A stretch of 64,000 nucleotides of DNA from Acanthaster planci (Eukaryota; Echinodermata; Asteroidea; Valvatida; Acanthasteridae), in contig NW_019091355.1 in assembly GCF_001949145.1 (NCBI RefSeq), positions 992,083 through 1,056,082 of the forward strand. Direction: 5' to 3'. The translations under genes and the position numbers were made by a program. Each line of letters begins with the position of its first letter. Positions within the stretch are counted from its first letter, which is position 1. Shown here piece by piece: positions 1 to 10,092 of the stretch. The notes under the pieces are model-generated. The model was not told the origin of the DNA. It ran no database searches and was given only the letters and a program-made list of their open reading frames with translations.

Positions 1-882
1 AAGCCGAATGAAGCAACTTCTGATAGTAGTATCAAGTACCCATCTGAATACCCATTTGTTACAAAGTTTTTCCTCAGTGGATGACACGAATTCCCGAGCC
101 AAAACGAGGCGAAAAAAATCAGAGAAAACAAGCCTGGCCTTGCACCTGTGTATACACAAAGACTGCTTTTTTATTTTCTTATTTTCTTACATTTCGTACG
201 TCAAATCAATTAATGTCCTGAATACTTGTTCACTTCAAATGCTCTTATTATTCCACTCTTCCAAGGAGAAAAATTGAACCATTAAGAAATCTCATAGTAA
301 CTAAAAGTACAATGTACATATCAGACATTCATCTTCCCTTTGTCAGTAGAACTGATACGTAAATTTAAAGGCTGCGCCCACCAACAGGGCGGTTGAGCAA
401 CCATCTGGCATGGAACCGAGCTCCATTTCAAGGACATCCTTTCCTGATGTGTGTCAATCCTTACTGGGTACAAGTACTAGATTTGCTAGATTTCATCTTG
501 CCAAGGTTCCATGGCGCATTCATTAACTACTCCTCAAGGACTTTAGGCGTGTGAAAATAAAATATTGAAGGTTGAATTATGTACACAACATATTCAGCTG
601 TAGGTGTCCTGGTTGCAACAAAATATACACCAGTTATAATTTAATTATACGAAAGAAACAGATAAGTACACTATTCTAATGGGATGTAAAGACCAAAATT
701 TATATTTACAATTTAAAGGGAATCATTGGTTGATGTTCTTGTCTTTGGTGATTGCCATAAGATTGCCAAATGATAAATGTTCAAGAAATTCAAACTAGAT
801 AGGTTCCTTAAGTGAAGGTTCAAAAGAAATATGCAGGGCAAGCTGTAAAACAGAGAGGGTAGATTGTTGTGGTCAGTTTCTG
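1..882. other. intergenic sequence, no gene seen
   Basis: AT-rich sequence downstream of the first receptor gene. The longest open frames are short, low in complexity and resemble no family I know. The part next to position 883 presumably holds the 3' UTR of the minus-strand receptor, but I see no clear AATAAA signal on that strand. Confidence 0.5.
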
Positions 883-1950
883 TTATTCTTTCACACATCG
901 ACCCCGAAGCATTGAGCGCAACACCGGCCGGAAGTGTGGGTGCTTGGTGGCATAAATGACAGGGTTGATGCTACCGCTGGCGAACAGGACCATTCCAGCG
1001 TACAGCTGGTAGCGGTTGCTATCAATAACCACCATCACACCCAGCGGCGTGAAGCACACCAGGAAGGCAAGAACCACCACGAAGAGATTCTTGGTGATCG
1101 AAAGCTGCTCATTTTTGGTGCGGGTCAGCTGGCGGGAACTCTCGGCGTGTTGGAGCGGCGGCAGACGAGGACAACTTGAGGACAAGTCCAAGTCTAAGGT
1201 CGAGGTGGACGACTTGGCTGGCGAAGTCGTCATCCTTTGCCGGACACTCTGACGGTAGTTCTTAAAGTGGCGTCGCACGTGCCGCCAGATCAGGACGTAG
1301 CAGACGACGACCACGACGAGCGGCAACGGGTAGAACACCGAGAACAAGATCTTGTCGAATGCAGGAGCTCTCTCGTGGGAGTCGATATCGGTGCAGGTTC
1401 GACTGTCGGGATCGAAGCCAAGGCTACCGACACCGGACAATGGAGGTACGACGATGGCGCACAGAGGGACGAGCCAGCAGCCCAAGACCATCAGGGTGAT
1501 CTTCTTGGGTGTGTACAGCCACTGGTAGTGGTGCATGGGCATGGTGATCAGAATGCACCTGTTCAGGGCAATGTTGGCGAGAGTGTACAGACCACAACCT
1601 ACACCAAGATAAACCAGAGCAGCCCATACCGCACACAGGGCGTCTGACTGCAACGGGTAGCCAGGCGTTGTACTCACCATGCCCGGTATGCTCCACAGAA
1701 AAGCGAGGCCCGTGAGGTAATCAGTCACACTCAGGTTGACTACGAACACGTTGGTGGCGGTTTGGAGTTTCTTGGTACGGGCCACGGCAACCAACACCAT
1801 GCTGTTACCGCCGAGTGTCACAAAAACCAGGATGGAGAAACCGACGGCACAGACGATCAGCTCGGGATAGGTGTATATCGCCTTTGGGGCTGGAGAATAG
1901 GTAGTGTCTGTGGGAAACATGGTCACCGTGCTGCTGTAATTGTCGTCCAT
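883..1950 (-). CDS. intronless class A GPCR (melatonin receptor/Tre1/moody-like), copy 1
   Basis: Predicted seven-helix plasma-membrane receptor of 355 aa. I start at the ATG at 1950; the open frame reaches 1962 only through a TTG codon. Visible landmarks: N49 of helix 1 in GGNSMVLVAVAR, D77 of helix 2 in NLSVTD, the extracellular disulfide cysteine C106 at the top of helix 3, and NRC (130-132) at the end of helix 3 where most class A receptors have D/ERY. Helix 6 carries CFTP and helix 7 NPVIY, followed by a basic tail. NRY-type motifs occur in melatonin, Tre1 and moody receptors, but here the third position is Cys. It is first in a tandem array of near-identical receptors, so recent duplication is clear. 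The ligand cannot be read from sequence. The family call is firm; the subfamily is an inference. Confidence 0.88.
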   Translation of the reverse strand: MDDNYSSTVTMFPTDTTYSPAPKAIYTYPELIVCAVGFSILVFVTLGGNSMVLVAVARTKKLQTATNVFVVNLSVTDYLTGLAFLWSIPGMVSTTPGYPLQSDALCAVWAALVYLGVGCGLYTLANIALNRCILITMPMHHYQWLYTPKKITLMVLGCWLVPLCAIVVPPLSGVGSLGFDPDSRTCTDIDSHERAPAFDKILFSVFYPLPLVVVVVCYVLIWRHVRRHFKNYRQSVRQRMTTSPAKSSTSTLDLDLSSSCPRLPPLQHAESSRQLTRTKNEQLSITKNLFVVVLAFLVCFTPLGVMVVIDSNRYQLYAGMVLFASGSINPVIYATKHPHFRPVLRSMLRGRCVKE

Positions 1951-2067
1951 TTTCGATTTCAAAGTGACAGTCCTTCGAAAGTGCCTCTGGGTGCCATTAG
2001 TTTTTCTCCTACCGGAAGTGAGTCAGTGACGGCGCTGTATTCCAAAACCATGCACGAGGTGGCGCTG

Positions 2068-2076
2068 TTTTATAAA
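2068..2076 (-). promoter_or_regulatory. candidate TATA box for receptor copy 1
   Basis: On the minus strand the sequence reads GGCTTTATAAAACAGC, a canonical TATA element about 120 bp upstream of the ATG at 1950. It would place transcription start near 2040. Receptor copy 3 has a similar element about 115 bp upstream of its own ATG, which supports the call. No experimental start site is known to me. Confidence 0.45.
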
Positions 2077-2079
2077 GCC

Positions 2080-4657
2080 ATATGCACGCTGATGACGAGG
2101 TGTTATCTGTGTTTTTCAACACTTTTGCGAGTGTATAAACTGAACGCTTGGGACAGGGTTTGGGGATCTTGAACACTTATCAGAAATATTAAGATTTAGA
2201 AAGACACATAGCACAGAAATCGTCATTGTCCCCTCGCTTCACGGGGAGCCTCGAGCTGGGCCGAGACTGGGCGCAATTTTCTTATCAACCGAAGCCCCGT
2301 TTGTTGGAACTGAACTTCGCTGGTCCACGAACGACTAGGAAATGCACGCGTTACAGTCACATCGCTACCAACGAATGAACACTCCTGACCAATATGGCTC
2401 GTTTCAACAAATAAGGGGCGCTTCTGCTCGAGGCGGATAGGCCTCCATGGTTTGGACTCGCAATCGAGAGTTGGTCACAAGAGGAGAATAGAAAGTAGGC
2501 CTATATACCCTTGGTACTTTTGTGAAAATGATTTTTAAATAGCACTTCTAAAGAAAACTTTCTATTAAAGAAAACTTTCTCTGATTTTATTTGCTCAAAT
2601 AAATATGGAAGCACACAATCGAGCGCAGTGTCGTTTGTCCTCGGAACTCAACTATAACAAGCTAAAAAGGGCATTTTGGTTCATGCGCCATTTAGAGAAA
2701 ACAGAGAAAACGAGGGGAACCCTTGCCCTCTTTTCGTGGTGGATAAACCCTTGTTCATGCCAAACTGGCTACAAACAAAGGATACATGCATTGTTTGACA
2801 TATTGCGTTCGATTTGGATACTTCTACGTGTTATTTGCACAGATAAATTAAGAGAAAACAGGTCTTCCTCAGAGATGCTGTTTAAAAAACGATGGATGAC
2901 CTTTTAAAGGCTCTTGCTCTGCAAATAAATGTTACTGTTGTTGGTATGTCTTTCTACATGGGTCCACGCAGTCATGGTCCTGTATCTTAAGTCAAACACC
3001 CATCTCTGATTGGCCTGTCTTTCTTCGTACTTGTGTCCACACAGTGATGGTTATTTTGCACCATCCCAGGAATCCCAGGAATCCTGGGATACAGGATGTA
3101 GTGTTCTGCACGTCATCCGGCTTCAGACTTCCGTTGACGTAGTTCTTTGAAAAGTCCGACTGAAATGTTAATGATCACAATGGTATTTTCACATAGTCAA
3201 AACATCAGTAGACCAACCGGAAACTTCTTGGTCAGACATCTTGAAATAATTCAATTCAGCATCAGACCTCTAGGTTTTTTTTTTTTCAATTTTATTCCAA
3301 TACAACATATCATGGTTTTGGTAAGGGCATTTCTTTGCCTCTTTATTTCTATACTAAGCTTTATAAGCAAAACATGACGTCAGCCAAGGTACCAAAATCT
3401 GAGTGTTGCAGCTTTCTCCATCGGCAATGGATCAGAATTAGGATTTTTTGCAGTGGGAAATTTGCTCGGTAAATTGTATCATTGCTTCAGCTCATGACAG
3501 TGGGCCAGTGAGAAAGGTTTTCTTATCTCTATTTTCAGTGGGCATAATTTCACAATTTGACCAGAAAACTACAGAAATAAAAAGTGTCTCCCTATAACTA
3601 TATCACAACACCAGTGCTCAAACAGAAAATTTTGTTTCAAGATTGCACTTTTCAATAAGAATAACCAAAAACAGTCGTCGGGTAGTATTTCTTCAACTCT
3701 ACAAGGAGCAGGAAATGAAGTTGAACAGAAAACAGTCCTAAGTAAAATTCACTTCGTGGTCCGACTTTTAAAGGACAAGGCTGCTGAGATACAGAAATAA
3801 GTAGAGCTTGGTGTTTCAAAGAACTAGTTCAAAGGGTCTTTGCATAACTACTAAAGCCGTAAATACACTTTTACAAAGATTGCATTTTAGATGGAGGTTT
3901 AACACATTCACGATACATATTTTAGGTCATTGATTTGTGTGAATCGTCCTTTAAGAAATGTTTCTCGGTTTGCTTACTCATCTTGTGTTCCTCAGACGCA
4001 TTATATACCGCATTGTATACATGTCATACACTGTACACTGAAAATCGAATAGCTTTTCAAACTTAATCTCAACCAGTCTTGTAGACAAATTTGTCAAAAG
4101 TCAATTACAAGTCACTGTGTCTCAATTAGAATGTCACACAAACTAGCGGAGTTGTAGTGCTATCTACTGCTTGTTTTTTCATAGTATTATATTGCTTCTA
4201 TCATGTTTCCTGTGGTTATATGTTTGGATTTAAAATTGGCGTAACTTGTAATTGACTCATGATGTTTTAGTGAACAACGATGGCCTTGATAGAACATACT
4301 AATCGTAAACATTCACGAATTATAAAAAGTTTACAAGTTAAACTAAGCTTCATATACACCGATTGTTTTCTAAGTATTGTCTGATTACACATTGATTAAA
4401 ACAACATATTTCTCATTGACATACCAACAGAAAAGCAACTTACGTTTACCTTCTAGCTACAAGCTTAAGATATATCGTTTTTTAGTGAATAATTGTAAAA
4501 AATCCTTTACGTAATATCAACGATTAAAAATAATATGTTTGCAGATAAAATGTTTCTCCAGCACAGACTTAATGATCTCTAAGCGCAGCGCGTCAGCAAT
4601 TGATTGACTAGGGATTGCTGTTTAATACCTGTAACTCACTCATCCTGTTTTGTTAAT
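2080..4657. other. intergenic, no gene seen; minor repeats
   Basis: No credible coding exon on either strand. A diverged direct duplication is visible near 2944-2990 and 3018-3060 (shared words TGTCTTTCT, GGTCCACGCAGT or TGTCCACACAGT, GATGG). A near-perfect short palindrome, ATCCCAGGA-A-TCCTGGGAT, lies at 3072-3090. Nothing in the last 500 bases before the gap resembles the missing half of receptor copy 2. Confidence 0.5.
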
Positions 4658-4684
4658 NNNNNNNNNNNNNNNNNNNNNNNNNNN
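4658..4684. other. assembly gap (27 N)
   Basis: A run of N characters interrupts the sequence directly downstream, on the minus strand, of helix 2 of receptor copy 2. The true gap length is unknown, so the rest of that gene may be missing from the assembly rather than from the genome. Confidence 0.99.
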
Positions 4685-4998
4685 GTGCAGCAACGGATAG
4701 CCCGGCGTGGTGCTCACCATGCCTGGTATGCTCCATATGAACGCCAGGTATGACAATCAGACACGCTGAGATTGACCACGAACACATTGGTGTCGGTCTG
4801 GAGTTTCTTGGTCCGGGCCACGGCAACCAACACCATGCTGTTACCAGCGATTGCTAGGACTATCAGGATGGAATAACCGACTGAAAGGAAGATGAACTCA
4901 GGATAGGAGTACAAGGCCAGAGTGGACTTCAGCAAAATAGGTGAGTTTGACGAGGGAGTTGAGTCTGGCTGAAGAGTAGAGTTGATTTGGAGCTCCAT
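4685..4998 (-). pseudogene. broken class A GPCR, copy 2 (5' fragment)
   Basis: The 5' end of a receptor closely related to copies 3 and 6. The ATG at 4998 begins MELQINSTLQPDSTP, matching the starts of those copies. Helix 1 (AGNSMVLVAVARTKK) and the start of helix 2 (NLSVSDC) are intact. After SVSDC the frame is lost. Aligned with copy 3 near 8152-8170, four bases are missing in the stretch around 4755-4761, so the ORF goes out of frame and ends at 4714. Beyond that, receptor homology resumes in another frame (the DNA for PGMVSTTPGYPLQ is recognisable at 4685-4730) until the gap. The deletion indicates a pseudogene, but the nearby gap means a local assembly error is possible. It shares its 5' flank with copy 3. 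Confidence 0.75.
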
Positions 4999-5100
4999 GG
5001 TTGGTCAACTGATAGTCAACTGATTGATAGAGCATTTCGAAGTTGAAGTATTCAATTCCAGTCTTCTACACAATGAGTCTAATTATAGTTCAAGTTGAGT

Positions 5101-5120
5101 CATTTTAAGCGCTACCCGCC
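5101..5120 (-). promoter_or_regulatory. degraded promoter element upstream of receptor copy 2
   Basis: The minus strand carries the conserved block GGCGGGTAGCGCTT, also present upstream of copy 3 at 8560-8573. The adjoining TATA core of copy 3 (TTTATAATG) is here TTAAAATGA, so the TATA motif appears lost. This fits a decaying gene copy. Confidence 0.4.
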
Positions 5121-5825
5121 CTTTGATCTACTTGTAGTTCCGAGAAATTTAAAAAACATTGACATAACAGGAAAACAGTAGAATGAAATTCAGAACAGTT
5201 GCTGTTAACAGTTGTTTGATGATATTAACATTTAAATCTAACCGGACCAAGTATTCTGATTAACGTTACTGCGGTTAGTTCCCTTCCTGGATCGAGCAGT
5301 TATCTCAATCTGCGCATGTACTTAGGCTATTTTCATTGTACTTTCAAGTAATGTGGGACTGTCAAAGCTCCTCTCCATAATTTGCATTGAGATATATGAA
5401 GTAAAAAATACAAACAAAATCGAAACAGATTTCTTTAGCAATAAAAAGGTAATGTCGAAATGTGCTAACTCGCAAGTTTGTTACCATACAGGACTGGCCA
5501 AAGAACAGACGTCTGAATCGTCCCTGGAATACGAGAACACCAATGGGTACATTTAAAAAATTCAAAATTCTGTTCAACATTTCGTACACGTGAAAGTTGA
5601 CCCAATCCACCAACCAAATATTTCCTTGTTATTGTTCATCCTATTGCAAAACTTGTCCAAGGACATTTGAATTGACTTTCGATTTACTTCTGACTGGATT
5701 TGGAGGATTGATATTAAGCAAGTCATCATAATTTATCTTGGGAATCGGTGGTGGCTTTGTTGCTAGTTTTGTCTTTCAAAATAATCTCAACTTTTTCACA
5801 AGTAAGACCAAAACAAGTCACACCG

Positions 5826-6065
5826 GTGAATCCGTGTTCGAACAAAAGGGTGGCTTATTAGCACTTTCATTTCGCTGGTTTGGTATAATCTGCTTATGTT
5901 ATCAGTGTGTATGCTTATGTTGGGTGTCATCGTAGATTTGAAAGCTAGCACACAGTTGGTTCCCTTCAATATAGCTAAACCTTACTTTTGTATGTCTTAT
6001 TTGGCAAACTATGGTGGGTAGTCATTTCAAAAACAAGAATAAATTGCAATTTCTTTCAAATAAAT
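5826..6065 (+). repeat. diverged repeat, copy A
   Basis: Two blocks are shared with 6483-6712 in the same order and orientation. The first is the GTTCGAAC-AAAAGGGT-GGCTTA-TAGCACTTTCA-TTCGCTGG region. The second includes TGGTTCCCTTCAATATA, ACTTGGCAAACTATGG-like and GGGTAGTCAT words. The first block recurs at 10384-10447. No coding potential is evident. It is probably an old duplicated or mobile segment that moved with the receptor array. Confidence 0.6.
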
Positions 6066-6482
6066 CCATTATGCAGATGCTGAAATGTTATCACACACCA
6101 ATAAGTGAACGTAAATTCCGTCTGGAGAAGTGTTCTCGAAAACACGGATTCTACTTCTGTATAACCAGCACAACTATATTATGAGTTTATTTGGGGCTTA
6201 AAAGAACAATTTACCTTTTCAATTTCGACTCGGATCCAGGCCGCCAGTCGAATATTCTGCCTAACATTAAAACCCACTTGTGAACATTGCTTTCGAGGGT
6301 TTAAGAAAAACGTGTTGCGCAAAAGATCTGATGCCCAGTTTAATTACAGTGGATTTTCCACAAGAAATTTCCACATCATAGCACAGATTGTGATTTGGTA
6401 ATGTTTCTACTTCACACAATGTGAAATTACAAAGTTTCCATGTGAATTTTAAAGATAAGCCCTAAACGATGCGTTTTAAAGA

Positions 6483-6712
6483 ATTCCGGGTTCGAATAAA
6501 AGGGTCGCTTAATAACACTTCCAATTCGCTGGTGCACGTGCATCTGCTTGCCTTGGACATCAACGTAAATGTGCCAGCTGAGCGAAGGCTGAGTTGGAAG
6601 TTTCCTGGTTCCCTTCGATATAAATCTTACCTTCAAGTCATACTTGGCAAACCGTGCTTGGTGGTCATCACAATAATAGGCAATGTCTTTCAAATTAATG
6701 GGGCAATCAACA
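6483..6712 (+). repeat. diverged repeat, copy B
   Basis: Second copy of the repeat at 5826-6065. Matching words are GGGTTCGAATAAAAGGGTC, CGCTTAATAACACTT, TTCGCTGGTGCACGTGCA, TGGTTCCCTTCGATATA, ATACTTGGCAAACCGTG and TTGGTGGTCATC. Short ORFs across it on both strands look like chance. Confidence 0.6.
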
Positions 6713-6884
6713 CAGCGCTATATAAATTGCCATTATTCGCTAACATGTAACACTGTACACAACCGGACCAACTAACGTTGTTACCTTTACGTTTAAACAA
6801 ACTCAAGACTTTATATATTATTGTTGCAGAAAACTGAATCATAGAGCTATTCTCAAATGCAATATCACCGAATAAAATTAATCT

Positions 6885-7310
6885 TCAGACTTTGATCGCG
6901 TTCTGCCCATTCTAAAGATAAATAACAGTGAACTGGACTGTGAGTTGGGTGATGCTTGCACCTCACACAATGCCAGGTTAAAAGTTCTCCATTTTATCTT
7001 ATTCTGAAGACCCACATCTTCACACCAAGGGACATACCTTGTGTTGACGTAATCTCTTTACATGTACAATGCATTCAAACTGTGCACAGGAAAGTGACAT
7101 ATTGAAACGAAACGACGTTATCATGGATGGTCTCAAGATTTGCAGACTGTCTCGAAGCTGTTTGATCGTTAATCTGTTTCATGTTTGTGATTGATAGGTG
7201 ATGGAACTTCGCAAGACAAGAGTTTTAGATGAGTTGCATTAGAAAAGAAATCAAAAATAAATCATGTTTGTTGGATTAAACTGTGGATGTGATTCAGGCT
7301 ACAGCTCCAT
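6885..7310 (-). repeat. duplicated 3' flank of receptor copy 3
   Basis: This sequence just downstream of the stop codon of copy 3 aligns with 9705-10092 downstream of broken copy 4. Shared blocks include AATAACAGTGAACTGG, GTGATGCTTGCA, CTGAAGAC-CACATCTTCAC, ACCTTGTGTTGA, ACAATGCATTCAAA and CGTTATCATG. The gene and its 3' flank were therefore duplicated as one segment. Confidence 0.7.
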
Positions 7311-8441
7311 TTAGTCGTTGGAACCTCTGCATCGGATCATAGCTCGTAACACGGGCCCGAAGTGTGGATGCTTGGCGGCATAGATTACTAAATTTACTCC
7401 GCCGCTGGCAAACAGGAAAAGGGCACCGTAAAGATGGTAGCGAACTCTGTTCGTGGCCATCATCATGGCATAGGGCAAAAAGCAAACAGCAAAGGCCAAG
7501 ACGACAACGAAGAGGTTCTTAGTGATGGCGAGTTCGTCCTTCTTGATGAGGTTGTGTTGGGAGGAGCTGACAGTTGGTTGGAGGGGCACACCAGAGATTT
7601 GAGTGCCACTAGCTTCCATGTCATCACTGTTCGTATTTGGTGTTGAAGAAGACAAGCCGGACTTGTCGGAAGAGGGTTGAAGGCAGATGTTATATTGTCG
7701 ACGGTTCTTGAAATGTCGTCTGACATGTCGCCAAATAAGGAGGTACGACACGACAATGATGACACACGGTACCGGGAACCACACGGCCATCATAATGATG
7801 TCATATTCGGTGTTGGAGGGATGAATTGCAATACCAGAGCAGACACGACACTTGGGGTCAAAGCCAAGATCACCGATATCACATAATGGAGGTATGACGA
7901 TGGCGCACAGAGGGACGAGCCAGGAGCCCGAGACCATCAGGGCGATCTTCTTGGGTGTATACAGCCACTGGTAAGTCTCCTTAGGCCTGGTGATCAGAAT
8001 GTATCGGCTCAAGGCGATGTTGGCGAGGTTGTACGCACTACAGCCAAAACCTTCATAAAGAAGAGCACCCCATATCACACACAGGATGTCTGGCTGCAAC
8101 GGATAGCCCGGCGTGGTGCTCACCATGCCCGGTATGCTCCATATGAATGCGAGACATGACAGGCAATCAGACACACTCAGGTTAACGACGAACACATTGG
8201 TGACGTTCTGAAGTTTCTTGGTCCGGGCCACGGCAACCAACACCAAGCTGTTACCGGAGATTGCTAGGACTATCAGGATGGAAAAACTGACAGACAAAAA
8301 GATGAACTCGGGATAGGAGTGCACAGCCTCAGCTGATGGAAAAAGAGTTGAGTTGGATGACACAGTTGAGTTCGACAGAACACTTGGGTTTGCCAAAGGA
8401 GTTGAGTCTGGCTTAAGAGTAGAGTTGATCGGGAACTGCAT
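7311..8441 (-). CDS. intronless class A GPCR, copy 3, with altered microswitches
   Basis: Predicted 376-aa receptor. I chose the ATG at 8441 (MQFPINSTLKPDSTP) because copies 2 and 6 start at the same point and copy 6 shares the GACCATG context; the frame extends to 8489 only via TTG. The N-terminus carries three NST sequons, followed by N64 of helix 1, NLSVSD in helix 2, SRY (145-147) after helix 3, CFLP in helix 6 and NLVIY in helix 7. Both the SRY and the NLxxY differ from the family norm (NRY/DRY and NPxxY). The helix 7 proline is one of the most conserved residues of class A receptors, so the protein may signal abnormally or be under relaxed selection. The frame is otherwise intact. The 3' part is nearly the same as that of broken copy 4. 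Confidence 0.86.
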   Translation of the reverse strand: MQFPINSTLKPDSTPLANPSVLSNSTVSSNSTLFPSAEAVHSYPEFIFLSVSFSILIVLAISGNSLVLVAVARTKKLQNVTNVFVVNLSVSDCLSCLAFIWSIPGMVSTTPGYPLQPDILCVIWGALLYEGFGCSAYNLANIALSRYILITRPKETYQWLYTPKKIALMVSGSWLVPLCAIVIPPLCDIGDLGFDPKCRVCSGIAIHPSNTEYDIIMMAVWFPVPCVIIVVSYLLIWRHVRRHFKNRRQYNICLQPSSDKSGLSSSTPNTNSDDMEASGTQISGVPLQPTVSSSQHNLIKKDELAITKNLFVVVLAFAVCFLPYAMMMATNRVRYHLYGALFLFASGGVNLVIYAAKHPHFGPVLRAMIRCRGSND

Positions 8442-8553
8442 GGTCTTGTCTACTGATTCTGTGTTTGTTAGACCGCTTTGCTTGAACAATCAAGTATTCT
8501 GCTCCTATCCACATTACACAACTGCAGAGTCCAATTCAAGCTGATGTGGAGGC

Positions 8554-8573
8554 ATTATAAAGCGCTACCCGCC
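8554..8573 (-). promoter_or_regulatory. candidate TATA promoter of receptor copy 3
   Basis: On the minus strand the sequence GGCGGGTAGCGC is followed by TTTATAATGCC, a TATA-like element about 115 bp upstream of the ATG at 8441. The block upstream of the TATA core is conserved at 5107-5120 near copy 2, which suggests a shared ancestral promoter. Confidence 0.45.
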
Positions 8574-8779
8574 ATTTGATCTGCTTTATTTCCGGAAAAT
8601 TTGAACGCAAATGGATAACAGGGAAAAAGGCGAGAGGAGATTACAACTGTTTTCTTTATTTAAAAAATCTAACCGGGCTAAATACATTGGATCCTGATTC
8701 AAATTACTGCGGTTACTTAAACTATGGTGAATCGAGGAATACATGTATTAGGAATGTGCGCTGGGAATGGAATTATTTT

Positions 8780-9176
8780 CCTGATACTTGCAGGGTGATA
8801 TGGGACTGTTATAAGCTTTTTTTCCCCTGATACTTGCAGGGTGATATGGGACCGCTATAAGCTTTTTGCCCCTGATACTTGGAGGGTGATATGGGACTGC
8901 TATAAGCTTTTTCCCCTGATACTTGCAGGGTGATATGGGACTGCTATAAGCTTTTTTCCCGATACTTGCAGGGTGATATGGGACTGCTATAAGCTTTTTC
9001 CCCCGGATACTTTTTAGGGTGATATGGGACTGCTATAAGCTTTTTTCCCCTGATACTTGCAGGGTGATATTGGACTGCTATAAGCTTTTTTCCCCTGATA
9101 CTTGCAGGGTGATATGGGACTGTTATAAGCTTTTTTCCCTGATACTTGCAGGGTGATATGGGACTGCTATAAGCTG
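8780..9176 (-). repeat. minisatellite, nine units of about 45 bp
   Basis: Nine head-to-tail units, each containing CTGATACTTGCAGGGTGATA then TGGGACTGCTATAAGCTT and a T/C run. Unit length varies by a few bases, mainly in the T/C run; one unit has GATACTTTTTAGGG in place of GATACTTGCAGGG. The array lies 340-735 bp upstream of the ATG of copy 3, so it may affect that promoter. The last unit continues into TTTTGCATAATTTGCATT, which matches unique sequence at 5371-5388. Confidence 0.95.
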
Positions 9177-9474
9177 TTTTGCATAATTTGCATTAACTCT
9201 AAGACAGCAGTGGGAGCAGAATCCGCCCTCTCTACCTTTTTGCGATATCTGTGTGTTTTGGGGGGAGCTGAAGTATTTCCAATTTGCTACAGGGGAACAT
9301 GGATGATCCCAGCCTTCTAAAAGCAAGCAAGTCCGTCTCCATAGCTAATTGTACTAATTAATCCGTAATAGACGTGCTTAAACGTTGAGTTTCGCTCACT
9401 AACGCGTACTATCAAAATTAATACTAACATGCATATACGGGTACTTTAATAAGCCATACCTATCTCCTATCTAC

Positions 9475-9700
9475 AGGTCGTTGCAGCACATGACACATTA
9501 CGACACACGTAAAATTGCTTCCAGATCGCAGGAAGACATCTGAACAATTTATTGCTGGGGTGATCGACTAAGGTCATTCCTCCGCTTACAGCACCATTTA
9601 AAGAATGCACAGTATAAATGAATGAAGACCATGCTCTCTCCCTTTAGTCTTCTGTTGCGTAAGATATGCTTCTATTACTCCCTCAGTCCTGATTGGTAAA
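9475..9700. repeat. segmental duplicate, left copy
   Basis: Aligns with 11140-11400 in the same orientation. Shared blocks include CAGATCGCAGGAAGACATCTG (CAGATCACAGGAAGCCATCTG in the other copy), ACCATTTAAAGAATGCACA, AAGACCATGCTCTCTCCC, TTTAGTCTTCTGTT and TAAGATATGC. No coding potential is seen. It is another trace of duplication inside the receptor array. Confidence 0.7.
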
Positions 9701-9704
9701 GTTT

Positions 9705-10092
9705 GATGTCTTTGATAGCATGCTGACTATTCTAAATAACAGTGAACTGGTGATGCTTGCATTTCACATAATGTCAAGTTAAAGGTTTTCCACCTTATTT
9801 TATCTGAAGACTCACATCTTCACCCCAAGGAACGTACCTTGTGTTGAAGTATTTGGTTTTACAATGCATTCAAATCATACACAGCGAAGCGAGATATTGA
9901 ACTGAAACCACGTTATCATGACTTAGTTACAAGATTTGTAGTCTCTCTTGCTGGTGTTTATTCTTGATCGCTTTCTCTTTAGCGATCGAAATTGGATGAA
10001 AGTTTTTAGATAGCTTGCAGTAAAAGCAGAAATCACAGCTGAAAAGTAAATTCTGATTTGTTGGACCTAACGGAGGATATGACTCGGGCCGT
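9705..10092 (-). repeat. duplicated 3' flank of broken receptor copy 4
   Basis: Partner of 6885-7310. The alignment runs directly into the receptor fragment that starts at 10093, so the duplicated unit spans the 3' flank and the gene's 3' end. Confidence 0.7.

Noticed and set aside
934-1647. Plus-strand open frames over receptor copy 1
   Set aside because: They are antisense shadows of the receptor; translations show no family features. The same holds for 12735-13376 and 14680-15105.
1951-1962. Extension of receptor copy 1 to a start at 1962
   Set aside because: The codon there is TTG. The first ATG in frame is at 1950, and the paralogue at 13814 starts with the similar MDN.
8442-8489. Extension of receptor copy 3 to 8489
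   Set aside because: It begins with TTG, and paralogues 2 and 6 start at the homologous ATG corresponding to 8441.
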